Below are positions 1 through 8,516 of a DNA stretch of 8,532 nucleotides, one piece after another. This DNA comes from Comamonadaceae bacterium. GTDB lineage: Bacteria; Pseudomonadota; Gammaproteobacteria; Burkholderiales; Burkholderiaceae_C. The DNA is taken from the NCBI GenBank assembly GCA_947469815.1, contig CANIRI010000083.1, forward strand, positions 1 to 8,532, written 5' to 3'. The translations under genes were made by a program, and so were the position numbers. The notes beneath the pieces were generated by a model that saw nothing but the letters and a program-made list of their open reading frames with translations, made no database searches and had not been told where the DNA came from. Every line of letters begins with the position of its first letter. The first letter of the stretch is position 1.

Positions 1-886
1 GGGGTAGCGGGTGCGCCAGCAGGCCGCCTTCGGCCAGGCGCAGCAGCACCCAGTCGTAAAACGGGCGCTGGTCTTCAAATTCCAGCGTGCAGATGCTGTG
101 GGTGATCTGTTCCAGCGCGTCTTCCAGCGGGTGGGCGTAGGTGTACATCGGGTAGATGCACCAGGTGTCGCCGGTGTTGTGGTGGGTCGCGCGGCGGATG
201 CGGTAGATGGCCGGGTCGCGCATATTGATGTTGGGGCTGGCCATGTCGATCTTGGCGCGCAAGACCATTGCGCCATCGGCGTGCAGGCCGCCCTTCATTT
301 CGCGAAAGCGCGCCAGGTTCTCGGTCGGGCTGCGGCCCCTGAACGGGCTGTTGACGCCGGGCTTGCCGAAGTCGCCCCGGTTGAAGCGCATCTCCTCGGC
401 GCTTTGTTCGTCCACATAGGCGTGACCCGCCTCGATCAAATACTCGGCAGCGCGGTACATAAAGTCGAAGTAATCGCTGGCCTGGAACAAGTGCGATGTG
501 CCGTTGGCGTCCCAGCCAAAGCCCAGCCAGCGCACCGCGTCCAGTATCGAGTTCACGTATTCGGTGTCTTCTTTTTCCGGGTTGGTGTCGTCAAAGCGCA
601 TGTGGCAGACGCCGCCGTAGTCGCGCGCCAGCCCGAAGTTCAGGCAAATGCTTTTGGCGTGGCCCACGTGCAAATAGCCGTTGGGCTCGGGCGGGAAACG
701 GGTGCGGATTTTGGCCGGATCAGGCAAGCCGGCGGCGTGGTGGGCGGCGTCGCCCGGGCTGCCGGCCCAGTGGCGGCTGGCATAGGTGCCGCGTGCCAGA
801 TCACCCTCAATCACTTGCCGCAAAAAGTTGCTGGATCTGGGCGTTTCAGGGGTTTCTGGGGCTTTTGCGGGAGAGGGGGAGGTCAT
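1..886 (-). CDS. glnS: Glutaminyl-tRNA synthetase, N-terminal part (3' end cut by window edge)
   Basis: This is a class I aminoacyl-tRNA synthetase that charges tRNA-Gln with glutamine in the cytoplasm. About 295 codons are visible on the minus strand from ATG at 886-884; the frame is open to the window edge. The HIGH-type signature is HVGH at residues 73-76, inside the family block [15 protein letters not shown]. It is followed by the conserved [11 protein letters not shown] (residues 96-106) of the Rossmann catalytic core, and near the edge by [14 protein letters not shown], which in E. coli GlnS lies shortly before the KMSKS-type loop. That loop and the C-terminal anticodon-binding barrels lie outside the window. 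HIGH is at 40-43 in E. coli, so this protein has about 33 extra N-terminal residues, rich in Pro, Ala and Ser. PEPNGYLH and the DDTNPEKE block favour GlnRS over GluRS, whose equivalents differ. No Shine-Dalgarno sequence precedes the ATG. It is divergent from the macA-like gene. Confidence 0.96.
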   Translation of the reverse strand, partial: MTSPSPAKAPETPETPRSSNFLRQVIEGDLARGTYASRHWAGSPGDAAHHAAGLPDPAKIRTRFPPEPNGYLHVGHAKSICLNFGLARDYGGVCHMRFDDTNPEKEDTEYVNSILDAVRWLGFGWDANGTSHLFQASDYFDFMYRAAEYLIEAGHAYVDEQSAEEMRFNRGDFGKPGVNSPFRGRSPTENLARFREMKGGLHADGAMVLRAKIDMASPNINMRDPAIYRIRRATHHNTGDTWCIYPMYTYAHPLEDALEQITHSICTLEFEDQRPFYDWVLLRLAEGGLLAHPLP

Positions 887-892
887 TGGCGG

Positions 893-898
893 ATTTTA
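893..898 (-). promoter_or_regulatory. Candidate -10 box for glnS (possible leaderless start)
   Basis: Read on the minus strand this is TAAAAT, 5/6 to the -10 consensus, followed by CCGCCA and then the glnS ATG at 886. The distance to the start codon is identical to that of the macA box, and there is again no Shine-Dalgarno sequence. The only -35-like string is TTGTAG (complement of 921-926), 22 bases upstream, which is weak in sequence and spacing. Confidence 0.42.
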
Positions 899-921
899 GA
901 CGGGGGGTCATACCCCCTTTC

Positions 922-927
922 TACAAT
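922..927 (+). promoter_or_regulatory. Candidate -10 box for macA (possible leaderless start)
   Basis: TACAAT differs from TATAAT at one position. Six bases (GCCCGC) separate it from the ATG at 934, so a usual -10 to +1 distance would put the first transcribed base at the A of the start codon. No purine-rich ribosome binding site lies between the hexamer and the ATG. The -35 region is poor: TTTAGA at 895-900 matches TTGACA at 4 of 6 positions but with an over-long 21-base spacer. Confidence 0.45.
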
Positions 928-933
928 GCCCGC

Positions 934-2205
934 ATGAAGAAAATTGTGTGGACAGGCGGCTTTCTGCTGCTGGTGCTGGCTTTGGTGCTTGGCTGGTGGT
1001 ACCGGGGCGCGCCCGCAGGCGTCGAATACCGCAGCGCGCCGGTTACGCGGGGCGATTTGCAGGCGGTGGTGGCGGCAACCGGTGCGGTCAACCCGGTGGC
1101 GCTGGTCACGGTGGGCACGCAGGTCAGCGGGCAGATCCGTGATGTGCTGGTGGATTTCAACGACGAGGTGCAGGCCGGGCAGTTGCTGGCGCAAATCGAC
1201 CCGCAGACTTTTGACTTCCGGGTGCGCGCCGCGCAGGCCGACCTGGAGGCCGCGCAAGCCGCCGTGCTGACGGCGCAGGCCAATGCGCTGGCGGCGCAAG
1301 CCCAGGTCTCTCGCGCGCAGGTGGATTTGCGCGAGGCGCAGCGCAATGATGCGCGCACGCAGGGCCTGGTCGACAAGCAGTTCGTGGCGCAGGCCGAGGG
1401 CGAGCGGGTGCGGGCTTTGGCCAGCACCAATGCCGAGGTGCTGAAAGCGGTACAGGCGCAAGTGGGCGTGGCCCAGGCGCAAGTGAAACAGGCGCAGGCC
1501 ACGGTGGCGCAGCGCAAAGCGGCCCTGGCCCAGGCCGGTATCGATTTGGGGCGCACGCGCATCACCTCGCCGGTTGCGGGCATTGTGATCAAGCGGGCTA
1601 TTGAGCGCGGCCAGACGGTGGCCAGCAGCTTGCAGTCGCCCGAGCTGTTCATCATCGCCAAAAACCTGCGCGACATGCAGGTGGAGGCGGCGATTGACGA
1701 GAGCGATGTGGGCCGCCTGGTGGTCGGACAAAAAGCCACTTTCACGGTAGACGCATTTCCCGGCCAAACCTTCAGCGCCGAGGTGCGCCAGGTGCGCAAG
1801 GCGGCGCTCAATGTGGCCAATGTGGTGACCTATGTGGCCGTGCTCAGCTACGCCAATACCGACGGCCGCTTGCTGCCGGGCATGACCGCCAATGTGCGTG
1901 TGGTCACGCAGGAGCGGCCTGATGTTTTGCGCGTGCCCAACGGCGCGCTGCGCTTGCGCATTGCGGGCGTGGACCCTGTCGTCAAAGGCAAGGGTCTGGG
2001 CCGGGTGTACGTGCTGGACGCTGCGGGTAAGCCACGTGCCTTGGCGGTGCGCACCGGCATCAGCGACGGCAGCCTCACCGAGTTGGTGGACGACCCGCAA
2101 GCACCCCTGGGCGCTGACTTGGCAGCCGGCACCGAAGTATTGGTGGCCGTGAAAACCCCGCCTGCGGCCGCGCCCAAGCCCGCAGGCGTACGCCCGAACT
2201 TCTGA
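934..2205 (+). CDS. macA: MacA-like periplasmic adaptor (membrane fusion) protein of an ABC efflux system
   Basis: This 423-residue HlyD/MacA-family adaptor would bridge an inner-membrane MacB-type ABC transporter to an outer-membrane channel. Order of parts: an N-terminal membrane anchor or uncleaved signal (about residues 4-22, with lysines at 2-3 and no lipobox); a first lipoyl half (about 55-96, VGTQVSGQIRDVLVDFNDEVQ region); a long Ala/Gln-rich coiled-coil hairpin (about 97-205); a second lipoyl half beginning RITSPVAGIVIKRAIERGQTV (about 209-229); a beta-barrel with VGQKATFTVDAFPGQTF (about 264-280); and a membrane-proximal domain with LPGMTANVRVV and LRVPNGALR. The C-terminus is Pro/Ala-rich. 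ATG 934 is chosen because it precedes the KK-hydrophobic segment; the open frame extends upstream to 496 but only as antisense of glnS. The ATPase gene follows after five bases. Type I secretion HlyD-like adaptors are the alternative, but the MacB neighbours favour MacA. Confidence 0.9.
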   Translation: MKKIVWTGGFLLLVLALVLGWWYRGAPAGVEYRSAPVTRGDLQAVVAATGAVNPVALVTVGTQVSGQIRDVLVDFNDEVQAGQLLAQIDPQTFDFRVRAAQADLEAAQAAVLTAQANALAAQAQVSRAQVDLREAQRNDARTQGLVDKQFVAQAEGERVRALASTNAEVLKAVQAQVGVAQAQVKQAQATVAQRKAALAQAGIDLGRTRITSPVAGIVIKRAIERGQTVASSLQSPELFIIAKNLRDMQVEAAIDESDVGRLVVGQKATFTVDAFPGQTFSAEVRQVRKAALNVANVVTYVAVLSYANTDGRLLPGMTANVRVVTQERPDVLRVPNGALRLRIAGVDPVVKGKGLGRVYVLDAAGKPRALAVRTGISDGSLTELVDDPQAPLGADLAAGTEVLVAVKTPPAAAPKPAGVRPNF

Positions 2206-2210
2206 GCGCC

Positions 2211-2947
2211 GTGCAAACCCCAAGCACTGCGCTGCCGCTGATCGTGCTGCGCGATGTCAGCAAGGTCTATGCGGCCGGGCAAACCGTGCACGCCTTGCGT
2301 GGCGTGAATCTGGAAATTGCAGCGGGCGAGTTCGTCGCCATCATGGGCGCGTCGGGTTCGGGCAAGTCCACGCTGATGAACATTCTGGGTTGCCTGGATA
2401 CGCCCACGTCGGGCAGCTATTTGCTGGACGGTGTGCCGGTGCAAGACCGCGACGCCGATGCCCTGGCCGCATTGCGCAACCGGCGCATGGGCTTTGTGTT
2501 CCAGCAGTTCAACTTGATGCCGCGTACCTCGGCTTTAGAGAACGTGGAGCTGCCTTTGTTATACGCCGGTGTGCGCCAGCCCGAGCGCAGCCGCCGAGCC
2601 TTGGCCGCGCTACAGCGCGTAGGCCTGGCTGACCGGAGCAGCCACAGCCCGTCGCAGCTATCGGGCGGGCAGCAGCAGCGGGTGGCGATTGCGCGGGCGC
2701 TGGTGAATGAGCCCGCGCTGATCCTGGCCGATGAGCCCACCGGCGCGCTCGATTCCGAAACCAGCGCAGAGGTCATGCAATTGCTCGATGCGCTGAACCG
2801 CCAGGGCATCACGGTGATTTTGGTGACCCACGAGGCCGACATGGCGGCCTGGGCGAGGCGGCGCTTGCTTTTCAAAGACGGGCGCTTGGTGGCCGATGAC
2901 AACAATCGGAAAAATCGGGATCTGACCCCGATTACTGGAGGTTCAGT

Positions 2948-2951
<4 letters not shown>
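2211..2951 (+). CDS. ABC transporter ATP-binding protein, MacB/LolD type (split MacB nucleotide-binding domain)
   Basis: The 246-residue protein is a complete ABC ATPase that would power the adjacent permease. All motifs are visible: Walker A GASGSGKST (46-54), Q-loop VFQQFNL (96-102), signature LSGGQQQR (150-157), Walker B ILADEP (171-176) with catalytic Glu175, D-loop GALD (178-181) and H-loop His207 in VTHEAD. LMNILGCLDTPTSG and the overall style match the MacB/LolD/FtsE branch. In E. coli MacB this domain is fused to the membrane domain; here they are separate genes. The start is GTG at 2211, five bases after the macA stop, without a clear Shine-Dalgarno sequence, so translational coupling is likely; no later start keeps the first beta strand well. 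The last 18 residues (from about 229) are polar, unlike the usual end near DGRLV, and include residues 235-241 encoded by a REP-like palindrome. The stop overlaps the permease start by four bases (ATGA). Confidence 0.93.
2913..2933. repeat. REP-like 21-base palindrome inside the ATPase 3' end
   Basis: The left arm AATCGGGATC (2913-2922) matches the reverse complement of the right arm (2924-2933, AATCGGGGTC) at 9 of 10 positions around a single central T. A partial copy of the left arm, AATCGGA, precedes it at 2904-2910. The element falls exactly on codon boundaries and encodes residues N235-I241 of the ATPase. Short palindromes with a GGGTC/GATCCC-type core resemble REP elements associated with RAYT (Y1-type) transposases in proteobacteria. 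That assignment comes from memory of the pattern; no RAYT gene is in the window. Confidence 0.5.
2937..2941 (+). promoter_or_regulatory. Strong Shine-Dalgarno sequence for the permease gene
   Basis: GGAGG lies six bases before the ATG at 2948, inside the coding sequence of the upstream ATPase. It is the strongest ribosome binding site in the window and fixes the permease start. It begins only three bases after the REP-like palindrome ends, so a hairpin in the mRNA would sit at the edge of the initiation region. Confidence 0.8.
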
Positions 2952-4183
<1,232 letters not shown>

Positions 4184-4197
4184 TCGGCCTGAACTTC

Positions 4198-4203
4198 AAA
4201 GGA
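4198..4203 (+). promoter_or_regulatory. Shine-Dalgarno sequence that decides the uppP start
   Basis: AAAGGA ends directly before a possible TTG (4204) and six bases before GTG (4210). The spacing supports GTG 4210; a TTG at 4204 would have no spacer. This start also places the catalytic glutamates at residues 17 and 21, the same numbers as in E. coli BacA. Confidence 0.65.
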
Positions 4204-4209
4204 TTGCGT

Positions 4210-5061
4210 GTGGATGATGTGTCGATACTGGTTAACGGGGCGGTCATGGGTGTGGTCGAAGGGATCACCGAGTTTTTGCCCATCTCATCCACCGGGCATT
4301 TGATTTTGGCGGGCTCCTTGCTGGGCTTTGCGAATGACAAAGGCAAGGTGTTTGAGATTGCGATCCAGACCGGTGCCATCTTTGCGGTGATCCTGGTCTA
4401 TTGGGAAAAAATCCGCGCCACGGTGCTGGCGCTGCCCGCAGACCGCGATGCGCAGCGCTTCGCCTTCAATGTCTTGATTGGTTTTCTGCCGGCGGTGGTT
4501 TTGGGCTTGCTGTTTGGCAAAGCCATCAAAGCCCATTTGTTCACCCCGGTGGTCGTGGCCAGCACCTTTATTGCCGGTGGGTTGGTGATTTTGTGGGCCG
4601 AACGGCGACAGGCCCGGCGCGATGCCGACCCCCTGGCCTATCCGCAAGCGGTTGCAACCGTGGACGATATGACGCCGCTGGACGCGCTCAAAGTCGGGTT
4701 GGCCCAATGCCTGGCCTTGGTGCCCGGCACCAGCCGCAGCGGCGCGACCATCATCGGCGGCATGTTGCTGGGGTTGTCGCGCAAAGCGGCCACGGATTTT
4801 TCGTTTTTTCTGGCAATCCCAACGCTGATCGGGGCCGGCGCCTACAGCCTGTATAAAGAACGGGCGCTGCTCAGTTTGGCCGACCTGCCCTTGTTTGCGG
4901 TGGGACTCTTGTTTTCGTTTGCCAGTGCCTGGTTGTGTGTGCGCTGGTTACTGCGTTTTATTTCTACCCACAGTTTTACGGGATTTGCCTACTACCGCAT
5001 CGTGTTCGGCTTGCTGGTGCTGGCCACCGATTGGTGGGGCTGGGTGGTTTGGGCGGCTTAG
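4210..5061 (+). CDS. uppP: Undecaprenyl-diphosphate phosphatase (UppP/BacA)
   Basis: This integral membrane enzyme of 283 residues (from GTG) dephosphorylates undecaprenyl diphosphate to the monophosphate carrier lipid needed for peptidoglycan and other envelope polymers. Overproduction of the family gives bacitracin resistance, hence the older name bacA. Both signature blocks are present: [14 protein letters not shown] at residues 17-30, with Glu17, Glu21, Ser27 and His30, and [13 protein letters not shown] at 172-184, with Arg176 equivalent to E. coli Arg174. [19 protein letters not shown] precedes the second block, and the C-terminal [20 protein letters not shown] is also family-typical. 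Several hydrophobic segments are consistent with the multi-pass fold. Length is close to the 273 residues of E. coli. It lies 26 bases after the permease stop on the same strand, with its own ribosome binding site and no terminator between, so cotranscription is likely. Confidence 0.96.
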   Translation: MDDVSILVNGAVMGVVEGITEFLPISSTGHLILAGSLLGFANDKGKVFEIAIQTGAIFAVILVYWEKIRATVLALPADRDAQRFAFNVLIGFLPAVVLGLLFGKAIKAHLFTPVVVASTFIAGGLVILWAERRQARRDADPLAYPQAVATVDDMTPLDALKVGLAQCLALVPGTSRSGATIIGGMLLGLSRKAATDFSFFLAIPTLIGAGAYSLYKERALLSLADLPLFAVGLLFSFASAWLCVRWLLRFISTHSFTGFAYYRIVFGLLVLATDWWGWVVWAA

Positions 5062-5084
5062 GCTAAGGCGGCGGCGGGCAGCGA

Positions 5085-5099
5085 CCACATCACATGTGG
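5085..5099. repeat. Small inverted repeat after uppP, weak terminator candidate
   Basis: CCACAT (5085-5090) and ATGTGG (5094-5099) form a perfect six-base stem with loop CAC, 24 bases after the uppP stop. A short T-run (GTTTTA) appears only about nine bases later, so it is a poor match to an intrinsic terminator. It is nevertheless the only hairpin with GC pairs at the end of the operon. Confidence 0.3.
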
Positions 5100-5125
5100 C
5101 AATAATAGTTTTATCCTTGGCCGCC

Positions 5126-5154
5126 ATATCTTTTATTTTCCAGATAAAAAATAT
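5126..5154. repeat. AT-rich inverted repeat in the uppP / Lon-domain spacer
   Basis: ATATCTTTTAT (5126-5136) pairs with ATAAAAAATAT (5144-5154) at 10 of 11 positions, with a seven-base loop TTTCCAG. It sits in the most AT-rich part of the window; 5101-5200 counts 25 G+C in 100 bases. Possible roles are a bidirectional termination aid, an AT-rich protein binding site, or an upstream promoter element for the next gene. Sequence alone does not choose between these. Confidence 0.4.
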
Positions 5155-5155
5155 G

Positions 5156-5195
5156 TTCAAATAAACGTGCTTTACCAGTTTAAAAAAATTATCTT
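5156..5195 (+). promoter_or_regulatory. Candidate promoter for the Lon-domain gene
   Basis: Two readings are possible. The first is -35 TTCAAA (5156-5161) and -10 TTTAAA (5179-5184), each 4/6 to consensus with a 17-base spacer, giving a short leader. The second is a -10 TATCTT (5190-5195), also 4/6, exactly six bases before the GTG at 5202, giving a leaderless transcript but without a good -35. AT-rich sequence upstream would help RNA polymerase in either case. No Shine-Dalgarno sequence is present before the GTG. Confidence 0.3.
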
Positions 5196-5201
5196 TTAGT
5201 T

Positions 5202-5807
5202 GTGCCAGACACGTCCGTCGTTCCCCTGTTTCCCCTTCAGCAGGGCATATTTCCTGACGGGCCCATGGCGCTGAATATTTTCGAGGTCCGTTATTTGGAT
5301 CTCATTAAACGCAGTTACCGCGACAACACCCCCTTCGGTATTGCCTGGCTGGCCGATGGCCAGGAGGTGCAGGTTCCGGGCCAGACGCCGCGTCTGCATC
5401 CTTGGGGTTGTATGGCATTTGTCAGGCGGCTCGAAACCTTTCAGCCGGCTTTGTTTCGCATTGATTGCCAGGGTGGAGTGCGTTTTCGGGTGGGTGCGGT
5501 TGAACCCGGCCCGCTGGGCGTGTGGATGGCGCAGGTGCAGTACTTGGACCCCGACCCAGCAGTTGCTATCCCCTCTGAATTGCAGTACCTGGCGGACCGC
5601 CTGGGTGGCCTGATTGCGGAGCACCAGGGCACGGGCCTGGCTCCCCACCTAGCGCTGTACCGGCCCTACGAACTCGAAGATTGCGGATGGGTGGCCAACC
5701 GCTGGGCCGAAATGCTGCCTTTTTCAACTGACCAGAAACTGCGCCTGCTGGCCGAGATGGACCCGCTGGAGCGGCTGCGCCTGGTCGCCGAGTGGGTAGG
5801 CAACTAA
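5202..5807 (+). CDS. Stand-alone Lon N-terminal (substrate-binding) domain protein
   Basis: This 201-residue protein resembles the N-terminal substrate-recognition domain of Lon protease without the AAA+ ATPase or the Ser-Lys protease domain. The family start is recognisable: VPLFPLQQGIFPDGPMALNIFEVRYLDLI (about 7-35), matching the LPLFPL...LFPG....L.IFE.RY pattern. The C-terminal helical part, with EMLPFSTDQKLRLLAEMDPLERLRLVAEW (about 170-198), also fits. Such single-domain proteins are common in proteobacteria and are usually annotated as peptidase S16 Lon-domain proteins; their function is not well established and no proteolytic activity is expected. GTG 5202 is chosen because it lies just before the conserved strand and the sequence upstream is AT-rich and non-coding. 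There is no signal peptide, so it is probably cytoplasmic. It converges on mutS, with 12 bases between the stop codons. Confidence 0.87.
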   Translation: MPDTSVVPLFPLQQGIFPDGPMALNIFEVRYLDLIKRSYRDNTPFGIAWLADGQEVQVPGQTPRLHPWGCMAFVRRLETFQPALFRIDCQGGVRFRVGAVEPGPLGVWMAQVQYLDPDPAVAIPSELQYLADRLGGLIAEHQGTGLAPHLALYRPYELEDCGWVANRWAEMLPFSTDQKLRLLAEMDPLERLRLVAEWVGN

Positions 5808-5819
5808 GTACCGGGCGTC

Positions 5820-8453
5820 TCAGGTCTTCAGCAAGGCCTTGAGCTGGTAGAGCGCGTCCATGGCCTCACGCGGGCTGAGCGCGTCGGGGTTGATCGCTGC
5901 CAGCGCCGCTTCCACCGCGCTGGGACCCTGCGCCATAGATTCCGGCGCTGCCGCAAACAAATCGACCTGGGCCTGTGAAGCTGCCGCGCTGTCTTCCAGC
6001 GCCTGCAAGGTGTGGCGGGCCTGGTTCAGCACTGCTGCCGGAATGCCCGCCAGACGCGCCACTTGCACCCCGTAGCTGCGGCTGGCCGGACCGGCTTGTA
6101 CCGCGTGCAAAAACACGATATCGCGCCCGGACTCGGCAGCGCTCACATGGACGTTGTGCGCGGCGTGGTGGGTGGCGGGGAATTCGGTGAGCTCAAAGTA
6201 GTGCGTAGCAAACAGGGTGAAAGCCTGGGTTTTGTCATGCAGTTGGGTGGCAATCGCGCTGGCCAGCGCCAGACCGTCAAAGGTCGAGGTGCCGCGCCCG
6301 ATCTCGTCCATCAGCACCAGCGACTGCGGTGTGGCGCTGTGCAATATCTGTGCGGCCTCCACCATCTCCAGCATGAAAGTCGACTGCGCATTCGCCAGGT
6401 CATCGGCCGCGCCGATGCGGGTGTGGATCGCGTCAATCGGCCCGATGCGGCAGGCGCTGGCCGGCACGTACGAGCCCACACAGGCCAGCAGCGTGATCAG
6501 CGCCACCTGGCGCATGTAGGTGGACTTGCCGCCCATGTTGGGACCGGTGATGATTTGCATGCGCTGGCGCGGGCCGAGCGTGGTGTCGTTGGCGATGAAG
6601 CTGCCGCTGCTGTGCGCGTTGAGGCGTTCCTGCACGACCGGATGCCGACCGGCGCTGATCGCGATGCAAGGCTGCTCCACCAGCTGCGGGCAGCACCAAT
6701 CCAGCGTCACCGAGCGCTCGGCCAGCGCGCACAAGGCGTCCAGCCCTGCCAATGCACGGGCCAGTCGCCCCAGCGCGGGCACATAAGCCTGCAGCGCGTC
6801 CAGCAGTTGTTCAAACAGCCACTTCTCCCGCGCCAAAGCGCGCTCCTGCGCGCTCAGCGCCTTGTCTTCAAAAGCTTTGAGCTCGGGCGTGATGAAGCGC
6901 TCGGCGTTCTTCAGGGTCTGGCGGCGGCGGTAGTCGTCGGGCACTTTGGCGGCCTGGCCTTGCGTGACCTCGATATAAAAGCCGTGGACCTTGTTGAACT
7001 GCACCCGCAAGTTTGCAATGCCGGTGCGGCTGCGTTCCCGCGTTTCCAGGTCCAGCAAAAACGCGTCGCAGTTGGTCTGGATCGCACGCAGCTCGTCCAG
7101 GTCCGCGTCAAAACCGTCCGCGATCACGCCGCCGTCGCGCACCATGGCCGCCGGTTCTGCTGCCATCGCAGCGCGCAGCAGCGCCGCGCAGGCTGGCGGC
7201 GCGTGAAGCTCTATCGCAATGCGGCCCAGCAAACCGGGCGCGCTGGACAGGCTCTCGCCCAAGAGCGCGGCGCGCTCCAGCGTTTGCACCATGCCCAACA
7301 GCTCACGCGGGCGCACCTGGCGCAGGCTCAGGCGGGCGCTGATGCGCTCCACATCGGCGCTGCCTTTGATGCGCGCACGCAGGCTTTGCCAATCGGGCGG
7401 CTGCGTTGTGTCGGGATCCAAGCCTGCGCTGTCGCCGCGCAACATGCCAATCGCCTCCAAGCGGGCGCGGGCCTGGCTGCGTTCACGCCGGGGCGTAAGC
7501 AGCCAGCTTTTGAGTTGGCGGCTGCCCATGGCGCTCATGCAGGTATCGAGCAAGGAGAACAGCGTGGGCGCGTCCTCGCCGCGCAGCGTTTGCACCAGTT
7601 CCAGGTTGCGCCGGGTGCTGGGCGGCAGATCCACCATTTCTGCGTCGCGCTGCACGTCCAGCGCGGCAATATGGGCGAGCACCCGACCCTGCGTGTGTTC
7701 GGCATAGGCCAGTAAACCGGCGCTGGCGGCATGCGCCAGCTCCAGCCCCTGCGCGCCCCAGCTGTCCAGCGTGGCGACCTGCAAAGCGTCCATCAGCTTG
7801 CGCTGCCCAAGCGCGGCCTCAAACTGCCACTCCGGCCGCGCTGCCAGCGACAGGCCGCTGCCCTGCCGTATGCGCCGCAGCCGCTCCTCAAAACTATTGG
7901 CCACGCCACTGCTGTAGACCAGCTCGCTGGGGCTAACGCGTGCCACCCAACCGGCCAGTTCCTCGCTCGTGCATTCGGCCAGAAACACCACGCCTTGGGT
8001 CACGCTCATCCAGGCCAGGCCGCAGCGGTTGCGCCCGCCCTGGTGGACTGCGAGCAGCAGCGATTCAGATTTATCGTTCAGCAGTTCGGCGTCGGTGAGC
8101 GTGCCGGGCGTGACCACGCGCAGCACCTTGCGCTCCACCGGCCCTTTGCCGCCGACTTCGCCCACCTGCTCACAAATCGCCACCGACTCGCCGTGGCGAA
8201 TCAGTTTGGCCAGATAGCCTTCCATGGCATGAAAGGGCACGCCTGCCATCGGAATCGGCTGGCCCGCGCTTTGGCCCCGGTGCGTGAGCGTGATATCCAA
8301 AATGCCCGCCGCCTTGTGCGCGTCGTCAAAAAACAGCTCGTAAAAATCGCCCATGCGGTAGAACAACAGCGTGTCCGGATGCTGCGCCTTGATGCCCAGG
8401 TACTGGGCCATCATGGGGGTGTGTGGCGGGTGGGTCGGGGCAGCGGCAGACAT
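5820..8453 (-). CDS. mutS: DNA mismatch repair protein MutS
   Basis: This 877-residue protein recognises mismatches and small loops and starts methyl-directed or strand-directed repair with MutL. The mismatch-reading motif F-Y-E is at Phe37-Tyr38-Glu39 ([11 protein letters not shown]), in domain I. Connector, core and clamp domains follow. The ATPase domain has Walker [10 protein letters not shown] at 637-645 and Walker [14 protein letters not shown] with Asp716-Glu717, then the family stretches [11 protein letters not shown] and [12 protein letters not shown]. Near the C-terminus QVDLF (829-833) fits the beta-clamp binding motif, and the last helices ([20 protein letters not shown]) match the dimer/tetramer-forming tail of E. 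coli MutS. The length and complete motif set say it is intact. ATG 8453 is the start; it has a short Ala/Pro/His-rich lead before [11 protein letters not shown] and no Shine-Dalgarno sequence. The stop TGA is at 5822-5820. Confidence 0.98.
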   Translation of the reverse strand: MSAAAPTHPPHTPMMAQYLGIKAQHPDTLLFYRMGDFYELFFDDAHKAAGILDITLTHRGQSAGQPIPMAGVPFHAMEGYLAKLIRHGESVAICEQVGEVGGKGPVERKVLRVVTPGTLTDAELLNDKSESLLLAVHQGGRNRCGLAWMSVTQGVVFLAECTSEELAGWVARVSPSELVYSSGVANSFEERLRRIRQGSGLSLAARPEWQFEAALGQRKLMDALQVATLDSWGAQGLELAHAASAGLLAYAEHTQGRVLAHIAALDVQRDAEMVDLPPSTRRNLELVQTLRGEDAPTLFSLLDTCMSAMGSRQLKSWLLTPRRERSQARARLEAIGMLRGDSAGLDPDTTQPPDWQSLRARIKGSADVERISARLSLRQVRPRELLGMVQTLERAALLGESLSSAPGLLGRIAIELHAPPACAALLRAAMAAEPAAMVRDGGVIADGFDADLDELRAIQTNCDAFLLDLETRERSRTGIANLRVQFNKVHGFYIEVTQGQAAKVPDDYRRRQTLKNAERFITPELKAFEDKALSAQERALAREKWLFEQLLDALQAYVPALGRLARALAGLDALCALAERSVTLDWCCPQLVEQPCIAISAGRHPVVQERLNAHSSGSFIANDTTLGPRQRMQIITGPNMGGKSTYMRQVALITLLACVGSYVPASACRIGPIDAIHTRIGAADDLANAQSTFMLEMVEAAQILHSATPQSLVLMDEIGRGTSTFDGLALASAIATQLHDKTQAFTLFATHYFELTEFPATHHAAHNVHVSAAESGRDIVFLHAVQAGPASRSYGVQVARLAGIPAAVLNQARHTLQALEDSAAASQAQVDLFAAAPESMAQGPSAVEAALAAINPDALSPREAMDALYQLKALLKT

Positions 8454-8460
8454 CCGGGCG

Positions 8461-8466
8461 AGTCTA
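8461..8466 (-). promoter_or_regulatory. Candidate -10 box for mutS
   Basis: Read on the minus strand this is TAGACT, 4/6 to TATAAT, followed by seven bases (CGCCCGG) and the mutS ATG. No good -35 is seen at 16-18 bases upstream. The position resembles the glnS and macA boxes, which is the main reason for listing it. Confidence 0.3.
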
Positions 8467-8470
8467 GCAA

Positions 8471-8516
8471 GCCACCCGCGCGCACCAGACCCTGCGGCCT
8501 GGCGCGGATGCGTGGC
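8471..8516. repeat. Imperfect GC-rich inverted repeat upstream of mutS
   Basis: An inner hairpin pairs CGCG (8479-8482) with CGCG (8503-8506) and CCAG (8485-8488) with CTGG (8499-8502), leaving a two-base bulge and a ten-base loop. An outer GCCAC (8471-8475) / GTGGC (8512-8516) pair surrounds it. There is no T-run in either direction. In such GC-rich sequence this could be chance, or part of a terminator or regulatory site for a gene outside the window. No gene can be assigned to 8454-8532. Confidence 0.25.

Larger units (their letters stand above)
893..927. promoter_or_regulatory. Palindromic divergent promoter region between glnS and macA
   Basis: The 47-base gap (887-933) contains an imperfect inverted repeat that fills 893-927. 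The left arm (893-908) ATTTTAGACGGGGGGT matches the reverse complement of the right arm (912-927), ATTGTAGAAAGGGGGT, at 13 of 16 positions. The three-base centre is CAT, and the inner GGGGGT/ACCCCC stem is perfect. Each end carries a -10-like hexamer: TACAAT (922-927, plus strand) for macA and TAAAAT (complement of 893-898) for glnS, both 5/6 to TATAAT and both exactly 6 bases from their ATG. The dyad centre, base 910, is also the midpoint of the two start codons. No convincing -35 box is seen in either direction. It could be an operator for a dimeric regulator, or a self-paired element; which is not decidable here. Confidence 0.6.

Noticed and set aside
496..933. Upstream extension of the macA reading frame
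   Set aside because: This part runs antisense through glnS and is Arg/Ser/Trp-rich; the hydrophobic anchor and all family homology begin after ATG 934.
11..937. Long plus-strand open frame opposite glnS
   Set aside because: It is the antisense shadow of glnS, which shows clear synthetase motifs on the minus strand; the antisense translation is His/Val/Ala-rich and resembles no family.
1220..1560. Repeated GCGCAGGCC/GCGCAAGCC-like units as a DNA repeat array
   Set aside because: They reflect Ala-Gln-rich heptads of the adaptor coiled coil with GC-rich codons; there is no regular nucleotide period beyond the protein pattern.
883..2223. 446-codon minus-strand open frame over macA
   Set aside because: The plus strand encodes a full membrane fusion protein; the His/Arg-rich antisense product is a GC-bias artefact.
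4948..5160. 70-codon minus-strand open frame reaching into the AT-rich spacer
   Set aside because: Most of it is antisense to the conserved 3' end of uppP, and it has no ribosome binding site or recognisable domain.
5832..5841. Perfect palindrome CAAGGCCTTG near the mutS stop as a terminator
   Set aside because: It has no loop or T-run and encodes part of the conserved C-terminal helix of MutS (LKALLK), so coding constraint explains it.
6012..7715. 567-codon plus-strand open frame over mutS
   Set aside because: Antisense shadow of mutS, which is complete with all motifs on the minus strand.
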